DNA of 64,000 nucleotides from NCBI GenBank assembly GCA_022768465.1, contig JALELZ010000005.1, positions 124,001 to 188,000 on the forward strand, written 5' to 3'. The number at the start of each line of letters is the position of its first letter. Position 1 is the stretch's first letter. Positions 41,519-51,892 of the stretch are shown in pieces. The position numbers and the translations under genes were made by a program. The DNA is from Lachnospiraceae bacterium (lineage in GTDB: Bacteria > Bacillota > Clostridia > Lachnospirales > Lachnospiraceae). The notes beneath the pieces were generated by a model. The model did no database searches. It had not been told where the DNA came from and worked only from the letters and a program-made list of their open reading frames with translations.

Positions 41519-43790
41519 CTATATTATTTTCCTTCTCTGTAAAAATGTCTAAAATGACGTTGGCCTTATATAGATCTCCATCTATTTCTATCACAAGCTC
41601 TCCGCCCATAAGTCTTGTCAGACTTGTGGCAATATTAAGTCCTAGTCCGGAGCCTTCCGTATTTCTTGATACATCACCTCTTACGAATCTCTCTGTAAGC
41701 TCCTCCGGGCTGATGTTAAGCTTGTCGGCAGATATATTTTTAATTGTAAATTTTGCCTTGTTGTCCTCTTCCTCTACGGAAACATACACTCTCGTACCTT
41801 CAAGTGCATATTTCGCCGCATTGTTGTAGAGGTTTTCAAGCACTCTCCAAAGATGTCTGCCATCTGCCAGGACATAAACCGGATTCTCAGGCACAGAAAG
41901 CTCCAGATCAAGCTTTCGCTTTAAGAATTTGTCCTCAAGCTCACCGCCTGCCTGAATAACCAGCTCGACCATATCAATGCGCTGCATATCCATCTTGATA
42001 TTGCCTGAACTTGCTTTGGAGGCCTCCAAAAGATCCTCTGTCAGGTTTTTAAGGCGCTCAGACTTTTTCTCAAGCACCTCTATGTATTCCTTAAGCTTCG
42101 GATCCTGTATATTTTCACGCTTCATCAGATCCACATAGTTGATTATGGATGTAAGCGGTGTTCTGATATCGTGTGAAACATTGGTGATAAGATCAGCCTT
42201 AAGCTTATCGGCCTTGACCTGCTCATTTATAGCGGTCTGAAGACCTACTGAGATATTATTCATGCTGCGTGCGATTTCCAGAGTAACTCCGGTAAACTGG
42301 CTTTCGTCCATCTCACAGTCTATGCTGCCGCCTGCAATATCCTTTATGGCTTTCCTGATAATACCCCTCTGCTTAAATGTTCGGCATCTTATAGTATATA
42401 TGAAAATGTCAAAGGCTGTCAGCAGTACAAGCCCTATAACCATAGCTATCGTATAGATAGGCCCTTCGATCCTTGAGCTGTAGCAGTTCACGATCAAAAG
42501 TACTGCAGCAATATTAATAAATATGAATGACGCATATCCCTTTAGCGCAGCCCATGCCGCACGTCCGTCCTCTTCATTACTGAGTGCCTTGAATAAGCCG
42601 TTTATAAGTGAATATTTAAAGCATCCTCCGTTTATTTCACGTCTGTACATTGAGCCGGCGATGGCTGCGCAGAGGAACCAGATGATCACACCCTTTGCCA
42701 TATCGCGCCAGTATTCCCATTCGTTGTATTCTAACAGCTCCTCAAAGGCAAAATTGACAGTAAGCTTAAATACTACATATATGATCAGTGACAAGCAGCT
42801 AAACAAAAATACCAGTGCTTCAAGAGGAATCTTATCCATAACAAGCTCTTTCTTGTCATTTTCATCAAATCCTCTGATGCAAAGAACAAGGCTCGCTACT
42901 GCTGCAACACTGCATAAGGCCATTACAACAAGCCAGTTTCTGACAGTTCTTATGTCATTGTCAAAATTATCTGCGGCCTTTTTGTATCTGTCGTTAAAAA
43001 TATATGTGGTATCTATACCTATAGCAATTGGATTGCCGTCATAGGAGCTTAATTCAAAGCTATTGTCTGAGGAAAGCAGATTTTCCGGCTGCGGTGAGAT
43101 ATTAGTCTCAACAGTTCTGTCCTCAGTAACGATAAGATACTTTCCGAGAGACCTTATCTCATCGGTCGTTCTTGAAGAATTGCTGAGCTGTATATCATAA
43201 TGATTCGGAGACTCAAAGTTTATGTTGTAGATAAAGTTGCTGAGCTCAGGATCATATATAGCTCTGAGTCTGTAATACTCTGAAAGCGCCTTAAGTGCCT
43301 CCAAACTTATATCTCTGATGTTTGTAATTCCCTGTGAAGGTCCCGGTTCCAGATTATCAAAATAGTACGGGTCGAATGCCTTGTATGTAACTCTAAGCTC
43401 GTACGGCTGTTCCTGTTCCCTGATATCCCCGGCAGTTATCCTGTGAGTATTCTCATCCATAGTATAGCCGTATCGTGCAGCTGCTGCGATAAGATCACTC
43501 AGCTTGTAAAAGGTCTTTCCGTTTTTGGTCTGTGCCGTAACGACCATCGCGGAGGTGTCAAGCTCACCGTCACCCTCGTCTTCAAACGCATCCTTTAATA
43601 CCGCAAGTCTTTTAAGATGTGCAATATCATCAGCTACCATTTCCGAAAATAAGGCTGAATTTTCAAAGGTCGTCCGGCTCATCCAGGTTATGCCGGTCTC
43701 ACTTCTTGAATATCCGTGCAAAACACCAAGTCCTGCCACAAAAAGCAGGACTGCAAATATATGTATTAATATCGTCAGATTCTTTTTCAT
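41490..43790 (-). CDS. Membrane sensor histidine kinase
   Basis: This 766-residue kinase has one N-terminal membrane helix (about 8-28), an extracellular region of roughly 250 residues, and then about five membrane helices between 285 and 465. A short HAMP-like linker leads to HisKA with the phospho-accepting His in NVSHDIRTPL near residue 537 and an ATPase domain (N box ENLYNNAAKYA, G boxes GSGLGLNIA). The ligand is unknown; neighbouring wall enzymes suggest an envelope signal. It lies 16 bases after the response regulator. Confidence 0.93.
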   Translation of the reverse strand: MKKNLTILIHIFAVLLFVAGLGVLHGYSRSETGITWMSRTTFENSALFSEMVADDIAHLKRLAVLKDAFEDEGDGELDTSAMVVTAQTKNGKTFYKLSDLIAAAARYGYTMDENTHRITAGDIREQEQPYELRVTYKAFDPYYFDNLEPGPSQGITNIRDISLEALKALSEYYRLRAIYDPELSNFIYNINFESPNHYDIQLSNSSRTTDEIRSLGKYLIVTEDRTVETNISPQPENLLSSDNSFELSSYDGNPIAIGIDTTYIFNDRYKKAADNFDNDIRTVRNWLVVMALCSVAAVASLVLCIRGFDENDKKELVMDKIPLEALVFLFSCLSLIIYVVFKLTVNFAFEELLEYNEWEYWRDMAKGVIIWFLCAAIAGSMYRREINGGCFKYSLINGLFKALSNEEDGRAAWAALKGYASFIFINIAAVLLIVNCYSSRIEGPIYTIAMVIGLVLLTAFDIFIYTIRCRTFKQRGIIRKAIKDIAGGSIDCEMDESQFTGVTLEIARSMNNISVGLQTAINEQVKADKLKADLITNVSHDIRTPLTSIINYVDLMKRENIQDPKLKEYIEVLEKKSERLKNLTEDLLEASKASSGNIKMDMQRIDMVELVIQAGGELEDKFLKRKLDLELSVPENPVYVLADGRHLWRVLENLYNNAAKYALEGTRVYVSVEEEDNKAKFTIKNISADKLNISPEELTERFVRGDVSRNTEGSGLGLNIATSLTRLMGGELVIEIDGDLYKANVILDIFTEKENNIDEDQTHQGI

Positions 43791-43806
43791 GGCAGGACTT
43801 TTCTTA

Positions 43807-44505
43807 TTACTGCTTCTCTATCTTGTATCCGACGCCCCATACTACCTTTAGGTATCTGGGCTCTCTCGGATTGATCTCGATCTTTTCTCTGATATGTCTG
43901 ATGTGAACAGCTACGGTATTATCCGCACCTATGGCCTCTTCATTCCATATCTGCTCAAATATCTCGTCTATGGAGAATACCTTCCCGGCATTTTTAACGA
44001 GCAGCAGGAGAATATTGTATTCGATAGGCGTAAGCTTAATAAGCTCTCCGTCTACAAATACCTCTTTATTATCGTCGTTTATAGTAAGGCCGCCGCACTT
44101 ATATACAGCCTGTGAGGTATTGCCTCCGATGTTTCCAAGCTGCATATAGCGTCTGAGCTGTGACTTTACTCTGGCTACAAGCTCAAGCGGGTTGAACGGC
44201 TTTGTAATATAGTCATCCGCTCCGATATTAAGTCCGAGTATTTTGTCAGTGTCCTCAGATTTTGCTGAAAGAATGATAATAGGCACATCCATCTTTTCTC
44301 TTATCTTAAGTGTTGCATGTATACCGTCAAGTCCCGGCATCATTACATCAATAATAATAAGATCAACCTTGTTCTTTTCTAATACCTCTAAAGCCTCATT
44401 ACCGTCATAGGCTTTGATGACCTTGAAGCCGTCCGTCTCAAGATATATTGATATCGCTTCTACTATTTCCTTCTCATCATCACATACAAGTATAGTCTGC
44501 TGCAT
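43807..44505 (-). CDS. OmpR/PhoB-family response regulator
   Basis: The receiver domain has the acidic pair D9-D10, phosphorylated Asp53 (IIDVMMPG), Thr/Ser in ILSAKSE and Lys in YITKPFNPLEL. The C-terminal winged-helix DNA-binding domain ends in RGVGYKI-like VWGVGYKIE. I chose the ATG at 44505, with GGAGG correctly placed upstream. It is about 232 residues and partners the histidine kinase that follows. It lies 21 bases downstream of the NlpC/P60 gene, so the wall enzyme and the two-component system are probably cotranscribed. Confidence 0.95.
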   Translation of the reverse strand: MQQTILVCDDEKEIVEAISIYLETDGFKVIKAYDGNEALEVLEKNKVDLIIIDVMMPGLDGIHATLKIREKMDVPIIILSAKSEDTDKILGLNIGADDYITKPFNPLELVARVKSQLRRYMQLGNIGGNTSQAVYKCGGLTINDDNKEVFVDGELIKLTPIEYNILLLLVKNAGKVFSIDEIFEQIWNEEAIGADNTVAVHIRHIREKIEINPREPRYLKVVWGVGYKIEKQ

Positions 44506-44526
44506 AAGCACCTCCATACGGCGTAA

Positions 44527-46131
44527 TTATGCAAATATACGCCATGCTACTATAAAGTTGTTTCTCCACCAGTTTGAAAGCGAACGATGAACGACACGTC
44601 CGTTTGATGACGATGCATCAATGACTGTTCCACCGCCTGCTGCAATGCCGACATGTCCGTGTACTACGACAATGTCTCCGGCCTGTATGCTGTCAAAATT
44701 CGATATTCTCTGATATCTGCCCGGATTTCTCCATCCGCTTGATGTCAGGTAGGACTGTCCTACACCTGCCTGATTGAGGCACCAGTAAACAAATCCTGAG
44801 CAGTCAAATGAGTTCGGTCCCTTGGATCCCCATACATAAGGGCAGCCAAGCTTTGATGAGGCAATTCCTATGAGGTTTCCTGCAGAACCGCTTACCGTAG
44901 CTCCGCCTGATCCCACACTCACAGATCCCTTATTGCTTCCGCTTCCCGCATTTCCTGAGCTTGAAGCACTGTTGTTTCCGGTTACGGAAGGTGCGCTTGC
45001 CGGCTTCTTCTTTGAATTAGATGCCTCAAGCTTTGCCATTGTCTGTGTTCCTACAGTTCCGTCCTGAGTCAGGTTATTATATTTCTGGAACTGCTTTACA
45101 GCAGCCTCTGTAGCCGAGCCGTAATATCCGGTTACAAGTCTTGACGGGAGATATCCGTAATGTGCAAGTCTCTTCTGCGCTGTTGTTACACTTGCAGAGC
45201 TGTCACCGACTCTGAGACCGAAAGGCTTGGCATTTGAGCTCTGAAGTGCCTGAATAGTTCCCGGTCCCAGATAACCGTCAACGATCTGGTCATTTCGTGA
45301 CTGGAATTCACGAACAGCTCTTTCAGTAGCTCCGCCAAAGTTTCCGTCAGCCTCTGTACCTCTTAAATAGCCAAGTGCTATAAGTCTCTGCTGGTAAGTC
45401 TTGACCATTTCGGACTGTTCTCCGAGTCCGATAACATTTGCCTTTACCTCATCTGAATAGAGAAGGTTAATGCTTTCCTTTCCGACTGTACCGTCTACAG
45501 CAATGCTGTTTCTCTCCTGCATTTTTTTTACTGCAGTCTCTGTTGTATCACCAAAATGTCCGGTAACAGAATCGGCTGAAAGATAACCAAGCTCATAAAG
45601 TCTCTGCTGTATCCTCAGGATATCATCACCGTCATCGCCGTTGCTGACCTTATAATATGGTACATCGGCCGCAAACAGCTTATCCCAGGTCTCTATTCCG
45701 CAGATACCGTCCTGAGTCATTTTCTGCTGTCTCTGAAAACGCTTAACCGACTCTGCAGTAGCATTTCCGTAATAGGTCGTAGCTTCATCGTTATCCATAT
45801 AGCCGTAAGCCATAAGCTGTTCCTGGAGGATCTTTACTACCTGATGCTTGTCTCCTGCCTTAAGATAGGCCGGGGCAAGTACGGAGTTATCCTCGGCAGT
45901 TGTCACATCTCCAAGGATAGGGAGAATGTCTCCGTCGGCCTCCATCCTTATAACAGGCTTTGTTTCCTCTTCGGTATCCTGCTGTATGGATAAAAGTGAT
46001 TCCTCTTCTGTTTCTGACTCTGCTGCAGTTCTTCCTTCCGCGCCGCTTTTGCTGCATGCGGAAAGTGAAAGGCACAGCGCAGCCACAACAGTCGTTTTAT
46101 TTATTATTTTTAAAAGTTTTCTGCTGTTCAA
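44527..46131 (-). CDS. Lipoprotein with four peptidoglycan-binding repeats and an NlpC/P60 domain
   Basis: This is a secreted cell-wall hydrolase of 534 residues. The signal peptide ends in the lipobox LSAC (Cys26). Four PG_binding_1 repeats of about 65 residues lie between roughly 90 and 365 (each with LQ..L..LGY, G.....T..AVK.FQ and DG..G). A Ser/Gly/Asn-rich linker (about 370-415) leads to NlpC/P60. In that domain DCSGFVYW holds the catalytic Cys, GHVGIAAG the His, and VIDASS the third residue. It probably cleaves peptide stems of peptidoglycan while anchored to the membrane. It is followed by a two-component system. Confidence 0.94.
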   Translation of the reverse strand: MNSRKLLKIINKTTVVAALCLSLSACSKSGAEGRTAAESETEEESLLSIQQDTEEETKPVIRMEADGDILPILGDVTTAEDNSVLAPAYLKAGDKHQVVKILQEQLMAYGYMDNDEATTYYGNATAESVKRFQRQQKMTQDGICGIETWDKLFAADVPYYKVSNGDDGDDILRIQQRLYELGYLSADSVTGHFGDTTETAVKKMQERNSIAVDGTVGKESINLLYSDEVKANVIGLGEQSEMVKTYQQRLIALGYLRGTEADGNFGGATERAVREFQSRNDQIVDGYLGPGTIQALQSSNAKPFGLRVGDSSASVTTAQKRLAHYGYLPSRLVTGYYGSATEAAVKQFQKYNNLTQDGTVGTQTMAKLEASNSKKKPASAPSVTGNNSASSSGNAGSGSNKGSVSVGSGGATVSGSAGNLIGIASSKLGCPYVWGSKGPNSFDCSGFVYWCLNQAGVGQSYLTSSGWRNPGRYQRISNFDSIQAGDIVVVHGHVGIAAGGGTVIDASSSNGRVVHRSLSNWWRNNFIVAWRIFA

Positions 46132-46163
46132 TGTTTTTAGTTATTCCTTTTTATAGCAACACC

Positions 46164-46191
46164 GCTGATATTACCACCGGTTAATATTAGC
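46164..46191 (-). promoter_or_regulatory. Inverted repeat between dacA and the NlpC/P60 gene
   Basis: GCTGATATTA (46164-46173) and TAATATTAGC (46182-46191) form a nearly perfect 10-bp inverted repeat around ACCGG. It stands 33 bases before the NlpC/P60 start with no T-run, so an operator or processing site fits better than a terminator. Confidence 0.35.
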
Positions 46192-46203
46192 ACATTCTGA
46201 AAA

Positions 46204-47829
46204 TTATCTTTTTCTTTTTCTTTTAGTTTTTCTTAATCTTCGGCGTTCTGTGCTGTATGCAGTACCTTCTCCGACGATTTTCCCGGTCTCACTTCGTTTT
46301 CTGCCTGACATTCGGCGTCTTCTGCGTTTTTTTTGCCTGTTATTGCTTATGCTTCTGACAATGCCTATGAGCGCAATAAGCACTGCTGCACCAGCCAGTA
46401 CCTTTGCGGCAGTCCCTATAATATTGCTTATGTCAGCTGCCTTTTTATGTGCCATGGCCTGAGCGGGTTCCGATATAGACGGGGCTTCACTTAAACTGCT
46501 GCCTTCTGTCATATTTGCGGTATCATCAGGCTCTGCCTGAGACACAGTATTGTCATCGTCAGCTCCTTCAGCCGTCTTAGCCTTACTCATACCGAGTATA
46601 TCGGCAAGCAGCGGATCCTTTTCTGCCTCTGACTCATATTCAGCCATGCCTCCGATACTCATCAGCTTTATCTGTGCACTTCCAACAGTCCTGTCTCCGT
46701 AGCTGAAGCTCATGACTGCATTAGTGCCCTTCTCTGTCTGCTGAACATCGAGCTTTCTGCCTACCTCCACATAGCTTGCAGACTTAGGTATAGTCACTCT
46801 GGTGTCAGGATCTATTCCGACCGTATAGGCATCGATAAGCGTCGTTCCGCCGATGGAAAAATCTCGCTTTATAATGCTGTTTATATCCTCGTATTCATTT
46901 ACTCTTATCGATGAGAAATTATCGAAGCCGAAGTTCATGAGACGGATGGTATCATTGTAATGATTAGCATGAGCATTGAGTACGCAGGTAACAAGAGTCA
47001 TTCCGTCTCTCTTGGCAGCGGTGACCAAAGTATTGCCGGCGTTCATGGTATATCCGGTCTTTCCTGCTATAGCGCCCTTATAATACTGGCTCGAATTTCT
47101 TTTAAGCATGAGATGCTTCGGATATACAGTATTCCACGGATCATCTGCATTAGGATAACGTGAAATAGGTGCATGCGTCCAGTAGGTGTGCTTTTCTATA
47201 TCCAGAAACTGCTTGTTCTCGATAGCAGCGGCCATTATAAGACACATGTCATAAGCAGTAGTATAGTGATTGGAATCCGTAAGACCTGACGGGTTATTAA
47301 AATGTGAACCCCGGCAGCCCAGCTCCTCAGCCTTAATGTTCATCATTTTGACAAACACATCTCTGTCTGACATGCCTTCTTCCTTAAGCTCATTGTGCTG
47401 TGCGCCTATATGCTCTGCAAGTGCATTTGCAACCTCATTTGCAGACTGAAACAAAAGACTGTAGAGACAGTCAAGCACCGAAAGTCTGTCGCCCTCGGAT
47501 GCGCCTATTATAGTTGAGTTTTCCTCTTCTATGTGCACCGCATCATAGGAAAATACCACCTGCTCACTTAGGTTTTTGCAGTTCTCCAAAACTACCAGTG
47601 CCGTAAGCACCTTCGTAATAGATGCCGGATAATAAGCACTGTGCTCATCCTTTCCGAAAAGCACTGTCTTAGAGTCCGCATCCATCAGGCATGCTCCTTC
47701 TGAGGCAACATAAACACCCTCCGGCCAGCTCTCAATAGCATAGGCTCGAAGATTCAACCCTGAAAATGAAATAGACAGTACCAAAAAAAGGCATATTATA
47801 TTTTTTAGAATATGCTTGAATCTTTCCAT
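46204..47829 (-). CDS. dacA: D-alanyl-D-alanine carboxypeptidase (S11, DacA/PBP5-like)
   Basis: This enzyme trims the terminal D-Ala of peptidoglycan stems. It has a signal peptide (residues 1-31, ending AYA), the SxxK motif S70-I-T-K73, SAN at 129-131 and KTG near 236. The C-terminal region has a membrane helix (about 477-500) followed by a strikingly basic tail of about 45 residues rich in Arg and Lys. I chose the ATG at 47829 since it gives a clean signal peptide; 47895 is the alternative. A hairpin at about 47836-47868 lies just before this start. It forms a wall-enzyme cluster with the NlpC/P60 lipoprotein. Confidence 0.92.
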   Translation of the reverse strand: MERFKHILKNIICLFLVLSISFSGLNLRAYAIESWPEGVYVASEGACLMDADSKTVLFGKDEHSAYYPASITKVLTALVVLENCKNLSEQVVFSYDAVHIEEENSTIIGASEGDRLSVLDCLYSLLFQSANEVANALAEHIGAQHNELKEEGMSDRDVFVKMMNIKAEELGCRGSHFNNPSGLTDSNHYTTAYDMCLIMAAAIENKQFLDIEKHTYWTHAPISRYPNADDPWNTVYPKHLMLKRNSSQYYKGAIAGKTGYTMNAGNTLVTAAKRDGMTLVTCVLNAHANHYNDTIRLMNFGFDNFSSIRVNEYEDINSIIKRDFSIGGTTLIDAYTVGIDPDTRVTIPKSASYVEVGRKLDVQQTEKGTNAVMSFSYGDRTVGSAQIKLMSIGGMAEYESEAEKDPLLADILGMSKAKTAEGADDDNTVSQAEPDDTANMTEGSSLSEAPSISEPAQAMAHKKAADISNIIGTAAKVLAGAAVLIALIGIVRSISNNRQKKRRRRRMSGRKRSETGKIVGEGTAYSTERRRLRKTKRKRKR

Positions 47830-47914
47830 ATTAAAATGACATCTGTATTTATCATACACAGATGCCATTTTACTATAAAATATTCTATTAGTCAAAAATT
47901 TGTCTATCCTGTAA

Positions 47915-49327
47915 TTATTTGTTATACAGCGGCTCTATCTCAACCTTGAAAATGTGTCTGATGAACACGGTGCTAAGTGTAAGTGAAGCAAGCTCAGCTA
48001 TAGGGAATGAAAGCCATACTGCATTTAATCCGAACAGCTTTGCAAGTATAAATGCTGCAGGAAGCAGTACGATAAGCTGTCTTACAAGTGATACCCACAA
48101 ACTTTTAAGTCCATGTCCGAGTGCCTGGAACATTGATGAGCATATGATATCATAGCCAGCAAATATAAAATGTACCGCAATGATCCTAAGACCAAGCGTA
48201 CCTATGTAATAAAGATTATCTGAAGCATTAAACAGTTTTAAAAGAGGTCCCGGAAGGAATTCAAAGATAAGCATTCCGCACACCATTATTCCAGTCGCAT
48301 ACATTACCGCAAGCTTAAAGGTCTCCTTTATACGATCCGGTTTTCTTGCTCCGAAGTTGAAGGCAATGATAGGAACAACACCGTTATTCATTCCGAATAT
48401 TGGCATGAATACAAAGCTCTGGAGCTTGAAATATATTCCGAATGCCGCCGCAGCTGTGCTTGAAAACTGCAGAAGGATCTTATTCATTCCGAAATTCATA
48501 ACTGATGAAATGGACTGCATTACTATAGACGGAAGTCCTACGGCATATATAGCTTTTATAGTTTCTGCTTCAGGCTTAAGATACTTTGTATCAAACTTTA
48601 TCTCTTTATTCACCTTAAGGTTAAAGAAAACACCAAGCATCGCCGCTATGCACTGACCGGCAACCGTTGCAATAGCCGCACCCTTTGTACCCATTGCCGG
48701 AAAACCTAAGAGTCCGAATATGAGAATAGGGTCCATGATTATATTAAATATAGCTCCTACACCCTGCGTTATCATTGAATATATAGTTTTACCTGTAGAC
48801 TGCAGGAGTCTTTCTCCTGTCATCTGGAAGATGAGTGCAAAGCCGAATGAAAGTACGACATAAATATAATCAACGCCATACTGTCTGATTTCTGCATCTG
48901 ACGTCATTGCCTTATAGAAAGGTCCGCAGATCAACTGACCGAGTACAGCAAATATTACGGCATAGATAATAGCGATCAGTATAGCATTGCCCGCAGTAGT
49001 ATTGACCTCTTCCTGATTCTTCTCACCGAGCTTTCTTGAAAGTCTGGCATTGATACCGACTCCGGTTCCCGCTCCCACAGCAATAAGAAATGACTGAATA
49101 GGAAATGCAAGTGATACTGCCGTAAGGGCATTCTCATTAAGCTGTGCAACGAATATAGAGTCAACTATGTTATAAAGTGCCTGTACCATCATTGACAGCA
49201 TCATAGGAAGTGACAAGGTCAGCAGCAGTTTATTGCACGGCATATAGCCCATGATGTTCTGTTTTGTCTCTTCGCCTTTCGATGAAGTATTCATCTTATC
49301 ATTTTCAATATTCTCTTCTCTCTCCAT
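47915..49327 (-). CDS. MATE-family efflux transporter
   Basis: This is a second MATE protein, distinct from that at 23594, of about 470 residues with twelve membrane helices. Typical blocks are LPMMLSMMVQALYNIVDSIFVAQL, GAGTGVGINARLSRKLG and FNFGARKPDRIKETF in the second half. I chose the ATG at 49327, with AGAGAGG upstream; earlier in-frame starts lack ribosome sites. A hydrophilic, charged N-terminal tail of about 30 residues precedes the first helix. It lies 85 bases before dacA on the same strand. Confidence 0.92.
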   Translation of the reverse strand: MEREENIENDKMNTSSKGEETKQNIMGYMPCNKLLLTLSLPMMLSMMVQALYNIVDSIFVAQLNENALTAVSLAFPIQSFLIAVGAGTGVGINARLSRKLGEKNQEEVNTTAGNAILIAIIYAVIFAVLGQLICGPFYKAMTSDAEIRQYGVDYIYVVLSFGFALIFQMTGERLLQSTGKTIYSMITQGVGAIFNIIMDPILIFGLLGFPAMGTKGAAIATVAGQCIAAMLGVFFNLKVNKEIKFDTKYLKPEAETIKAIYAVGLPSIVMQSISSVMNFGMNKILLQFSSTAAAAFGIYFKLQSFVFMPIFGMNNGVVPIIAFNFGARKPDRIKETFKLAVMYATGIMVCGMLIFEFLPGPLLKLFNASDNLYYIGTLGLRIIAVHFIFAGYDIICSSMFQALGHGLKSLWVSLVRQLIVLLPAAFILAKLFGLNAVWLSFPIAELASLTLSTVFIRHIFKVEIEPLYNK

Positions 49328-49604
49328 ATATCCTCTCTTCCCCAACATAATACACATGCTAATGATACTCATGTGCTTGTGATTTTTTTGAGCCTGTTCT
49401 TAAAGTATTTTTATTGTAAATATTTTTATAAGGCTAAGCGTGCCGGTCACCCGACAGACATAGGACCAATGCATCGATATCAGCATATAAATGCCTATAT
49501 ACAGCAGTCCTGCATCCGACGAATTTTTTTCTTTTTGCGTTTTTACTATGGTCACTTACAGATCAGGATTCTTCATATAAATGGCTATATAGCAGACATG
49601 CATA

Positions 49605-49643
49605 TAAAGAAAAGAATACATGGGCGTTTATCTTAGCGCCCAT
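49605..49643 (-). terminator. Terminator of hppA
   Basis: On the - strand ATGGGCG (49643-49637) pairs with CGCCCAT (49626-49620), followed by GTATTCTTTTCTTTA. It is 30 bases after the hppA stop. The rest of 49328-49604 holds an imperfect direct repeat, CATATAAATGSCTATATA (at 49483 and 49574), with no other signal. Confidence 0.75.
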
Positions 49644-49672
49644 GCATTCAATTAAAAATTCTATATGATCAA

Positions 49673-51670
49673 TTATCTGAACATGTTTGTAAGGATTCCG
49701 CCGTACTGTGCGATAAGCGGAGCGAATACAAGTGAAATAACAGTCATAAGCTTGATAAGGATGTTGATAGAAGGTCCTGAAGTATCCTTGAAAGGATCAC
49801 CTACAGTATCACCAACTACTGCAGCCTTGTGGTTATCTGAACCCTTTCCTCCGAAGTTTCCGTTCTCGATGTACTTCTTAGCATTATCCCATGCACCGCC
49901 GGCATTTGAAAGGAAGATAGCCATAAGAACACCTGTAACAAGTGCTCCTGCAAGCATTCCGCCGAGTGCCTCTGTTCCGAGAAGAAGTCCCATAGCGATA
50001 GGAGCGATTACTGCCATAACACCCGGACGAACCATCTCTCTGAGAGCTGCTCTTGTAGAGATATCTACACACTTTGTATAGTCAGGCTTTGCCTTCTCTT
50101 CCATGATACCCGGAATTTCTCTGAACTGACGTCTAACTTCCTCGATCATGCTGTGTGCTGCCTTAGAAACTGAAGACATTGTCCATGCTGAGAATACGAA
50201 TGGAAGCATACCGCCAACGAAAAGTCCGATGATAACAAGCGGATCCATGATGTTCATGTTTGTGATGTCAGCAACCTCTGCGTATGAAACGAAGAGAGCA
50301 AGTGCTGTAAGAGCTGCTGAACCGATAGCAAATCCCTTACCCATAGCTGCTGTTGTGTTACCTACAGCATCAAGTGAGTCTGTGATTTCTCTTACGCTCT
50401 CATCAAGGTGGCTCATCTCTGCGATACCGCCGGCATTATCAGCGATAGGGCCGTAAGCATCAACTGCTACAGTGATACCTGTTGTTGAAAGCATACCTAC
50501 TGCTGCAAGAGCGATTCCGAATACGCCTGCGCAGATGTAAGCAACGAAAATACCTACTGCAACGAAGAGGATAGGAAGTGCTGTTGAAAGCATACCTACT
50601 GAAACACCTGTGATAATAACTGTAGCTGAACCTGTCTCTGAAGACTCTGCGATCTCCTTAACAGAATTGTAGTCTCCTGAAGTGTAAACCTCAGTGATCT
50701 TACCGATAGCAAGACCAACAACAAGACCGGCAATGATGGCTACAGCAAATCTCATGCTGCCCATAAGGCTCATTGAAAGTGCGATAGATGCAACAAGCAC
50801 AACTGCTGCTGCGAAATATGATCCTGTGTTAAGAGCCTTTGCAGGATTTGATCCCTCTCCGCCCTTAACGAACATTGAACCGATGATAGAAGCAATAATT
50901 CCTACGCCTGCAAGAATAAGAGGGAAGAATACTGCATTTGGCTGAAGGTATTCAGCTGCGAAAACAAGACCAAGAGTTACAGCAGAAACGATAGCTCCTA
51001 CGTAAGACTCGAAAAGGTCAGCTCCCATACCTGCAACGTCACCTACGTTATCACCAACGTTATCGGCAATAACGGCAGGGTTACGTGGGTCATCCTCAGG
51101 AATACCTGCCTCAACCTTACCTACAAGGTCAGCTCCTACGTCAGCAGCCTTAGTATAGATACCGCCGCCTACACGAGCGAAAAGAGCGATTGAAGAAGCT
51201 CCGAGTGAGAATCCCATCATAACGTTTGCATCACCTGTGATGATGAATACGAGAGATGTTCCTAAAAGACCGAGACCTGCAACGCACATACCCATAACAG
51301 AACCACCTCTGAATGCTACGTTCAGAGCCTTTGTCATTCCGCCTTCTTTTGCTGCGTTAGCAGTTCTTACGTTTGCCTTTGTTGCTACGTTCATTCCTAC
51401 GTATCCGGCAAGAACTGAGAAGAGAGCACCTGCTACAAAGCAGATAGCTGTGATCCAGCTGATACCGAGACCGATGCAGATGAAAAGTACTGCTACGAAA
51501 ATAACAAGTACTCTGTACTCTGCAAACAGGAATGCCTTTGCTCCGCCATGGATAGCATCAGCAAGCTCTGCCATCCTGTCTGTTCCTACAGACTGCTTTG
51601 TTACGTATGATGCCATTGCAAATGCAAACACCAGTGCGCAGACAGCAGCTGCAACTGAAAAATAAGCCAT
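49673..51670 (-). CDS. hppA: Membrane-bound ion-pumping pyrophosphatase
   Basis: This integral membrane enzyme couples pyrophosphate hydrolysis to Na+ and/or H+ export. It is 665 residues with about 16 membrane helices. The catalytic segments [37 protein letters not shown] and the C-terminal [21 protein letters not shown] are all intact. Alanine in [16 protein letters not shown], at the position that is Lys in K+-independent enzymes, predicts the K+-dependent class, many of which pump Na+. The ribosome site is AAGGAG. It is monocistronic with its own terminator. Confidence 0.95.
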   Translation of the reverse strand: MAYFSVAAAVCALVFAFAMASYVTKQSVGTDRMAELADAIHGGAKAFLFAEYRVLVIFVAVLFICIGLGISWITAICFVAGALFSVLAGYVGMNVATKANVRTANAAKEGGMTKALNVAFRGGSVMGMCVAGLGLLGTSLVFIITGDANVMMGFSLGASSIALFARVGGGIYTKAADVGADLVGKVEAGIPEDDPRNPAVIADNVGDNVGDVAGMGADLFESYVGAIVSAVTLGLVFAAEYLQPNAVFFPLILAGVGIIASIIGSMFVKGGEGSNPAKALNTGSYFAAAVVLVASIALSMSLMGSMRFAVAIIAGLVVGLAIGKITEVYTSGDYNSVKEIAESSETGSATVIITGVSVGMLSTALPILFVAVGIFVAYICAGVFGIALAAVGMLSTTGITVAVDAYGPIADNAGGIAEMSHLDESVREITDSLDAVGNTTAAMGKGFAIGSAALTALALFVSYAEVADITNMNIMDPLVIIGLFVGGMLPFVFSAWTMSSVSKAAHSMIEEVRRQFREIPGIMEEKAKPDYTKCVDISTRAALREMVRPGVMAVIAPIAMGLLLGTEALGGMLAGALVTGVLMAIFLSNAGGAWDNAKKYIENGNFGGKGSDNHKAAVVGDTVGDPFKDTSGPSINILIKLMTVISLVFAPLIAQYGGILTNMFR

Positions 51671-51751
51671 TTCCTTTTCTCCTTAAAAATATAATACAAC
51701 TTGGAAAATACATGTGTCCTGCAAAACACGGCTTAAGTGTTTCGCACAAAA

Positions 51752-51779
51752 ACATGCATGGACATAAGCCCATACATGT
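51752..51779 (-). promoter_or_regulatory. Inverted repeat in the hppA leader
   Basis: Two 12-base arms (51752-51763, ACATGCATGGAC; 51768-51779, GCCCATACATGT) pair with two mismatches or wobbles around ATAA, about 80-110 bases before hppA. No T-run follows on the hppA strand. It could be a leader hairpin or an operator. Confidence 0.35.
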
Positions 51780-51892
51780 AAGCACCTAAACTATTTTACA
51801 CAAAAATACAATTTTGAAAACCCAAAAATGAAAAAACTATGAATTTTTGTGTTTTTTTATAACAATCTGCGGTAAAACTGCACTTTTTTGAG

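Noticed and set aside
51237-51665. A 142-codon open frame opposite hppA
   Set aside because: It is a mirror of the repetitive Ala/Gly/Val coding of the pyrophosphatase, with no ribosome site or family pattern.
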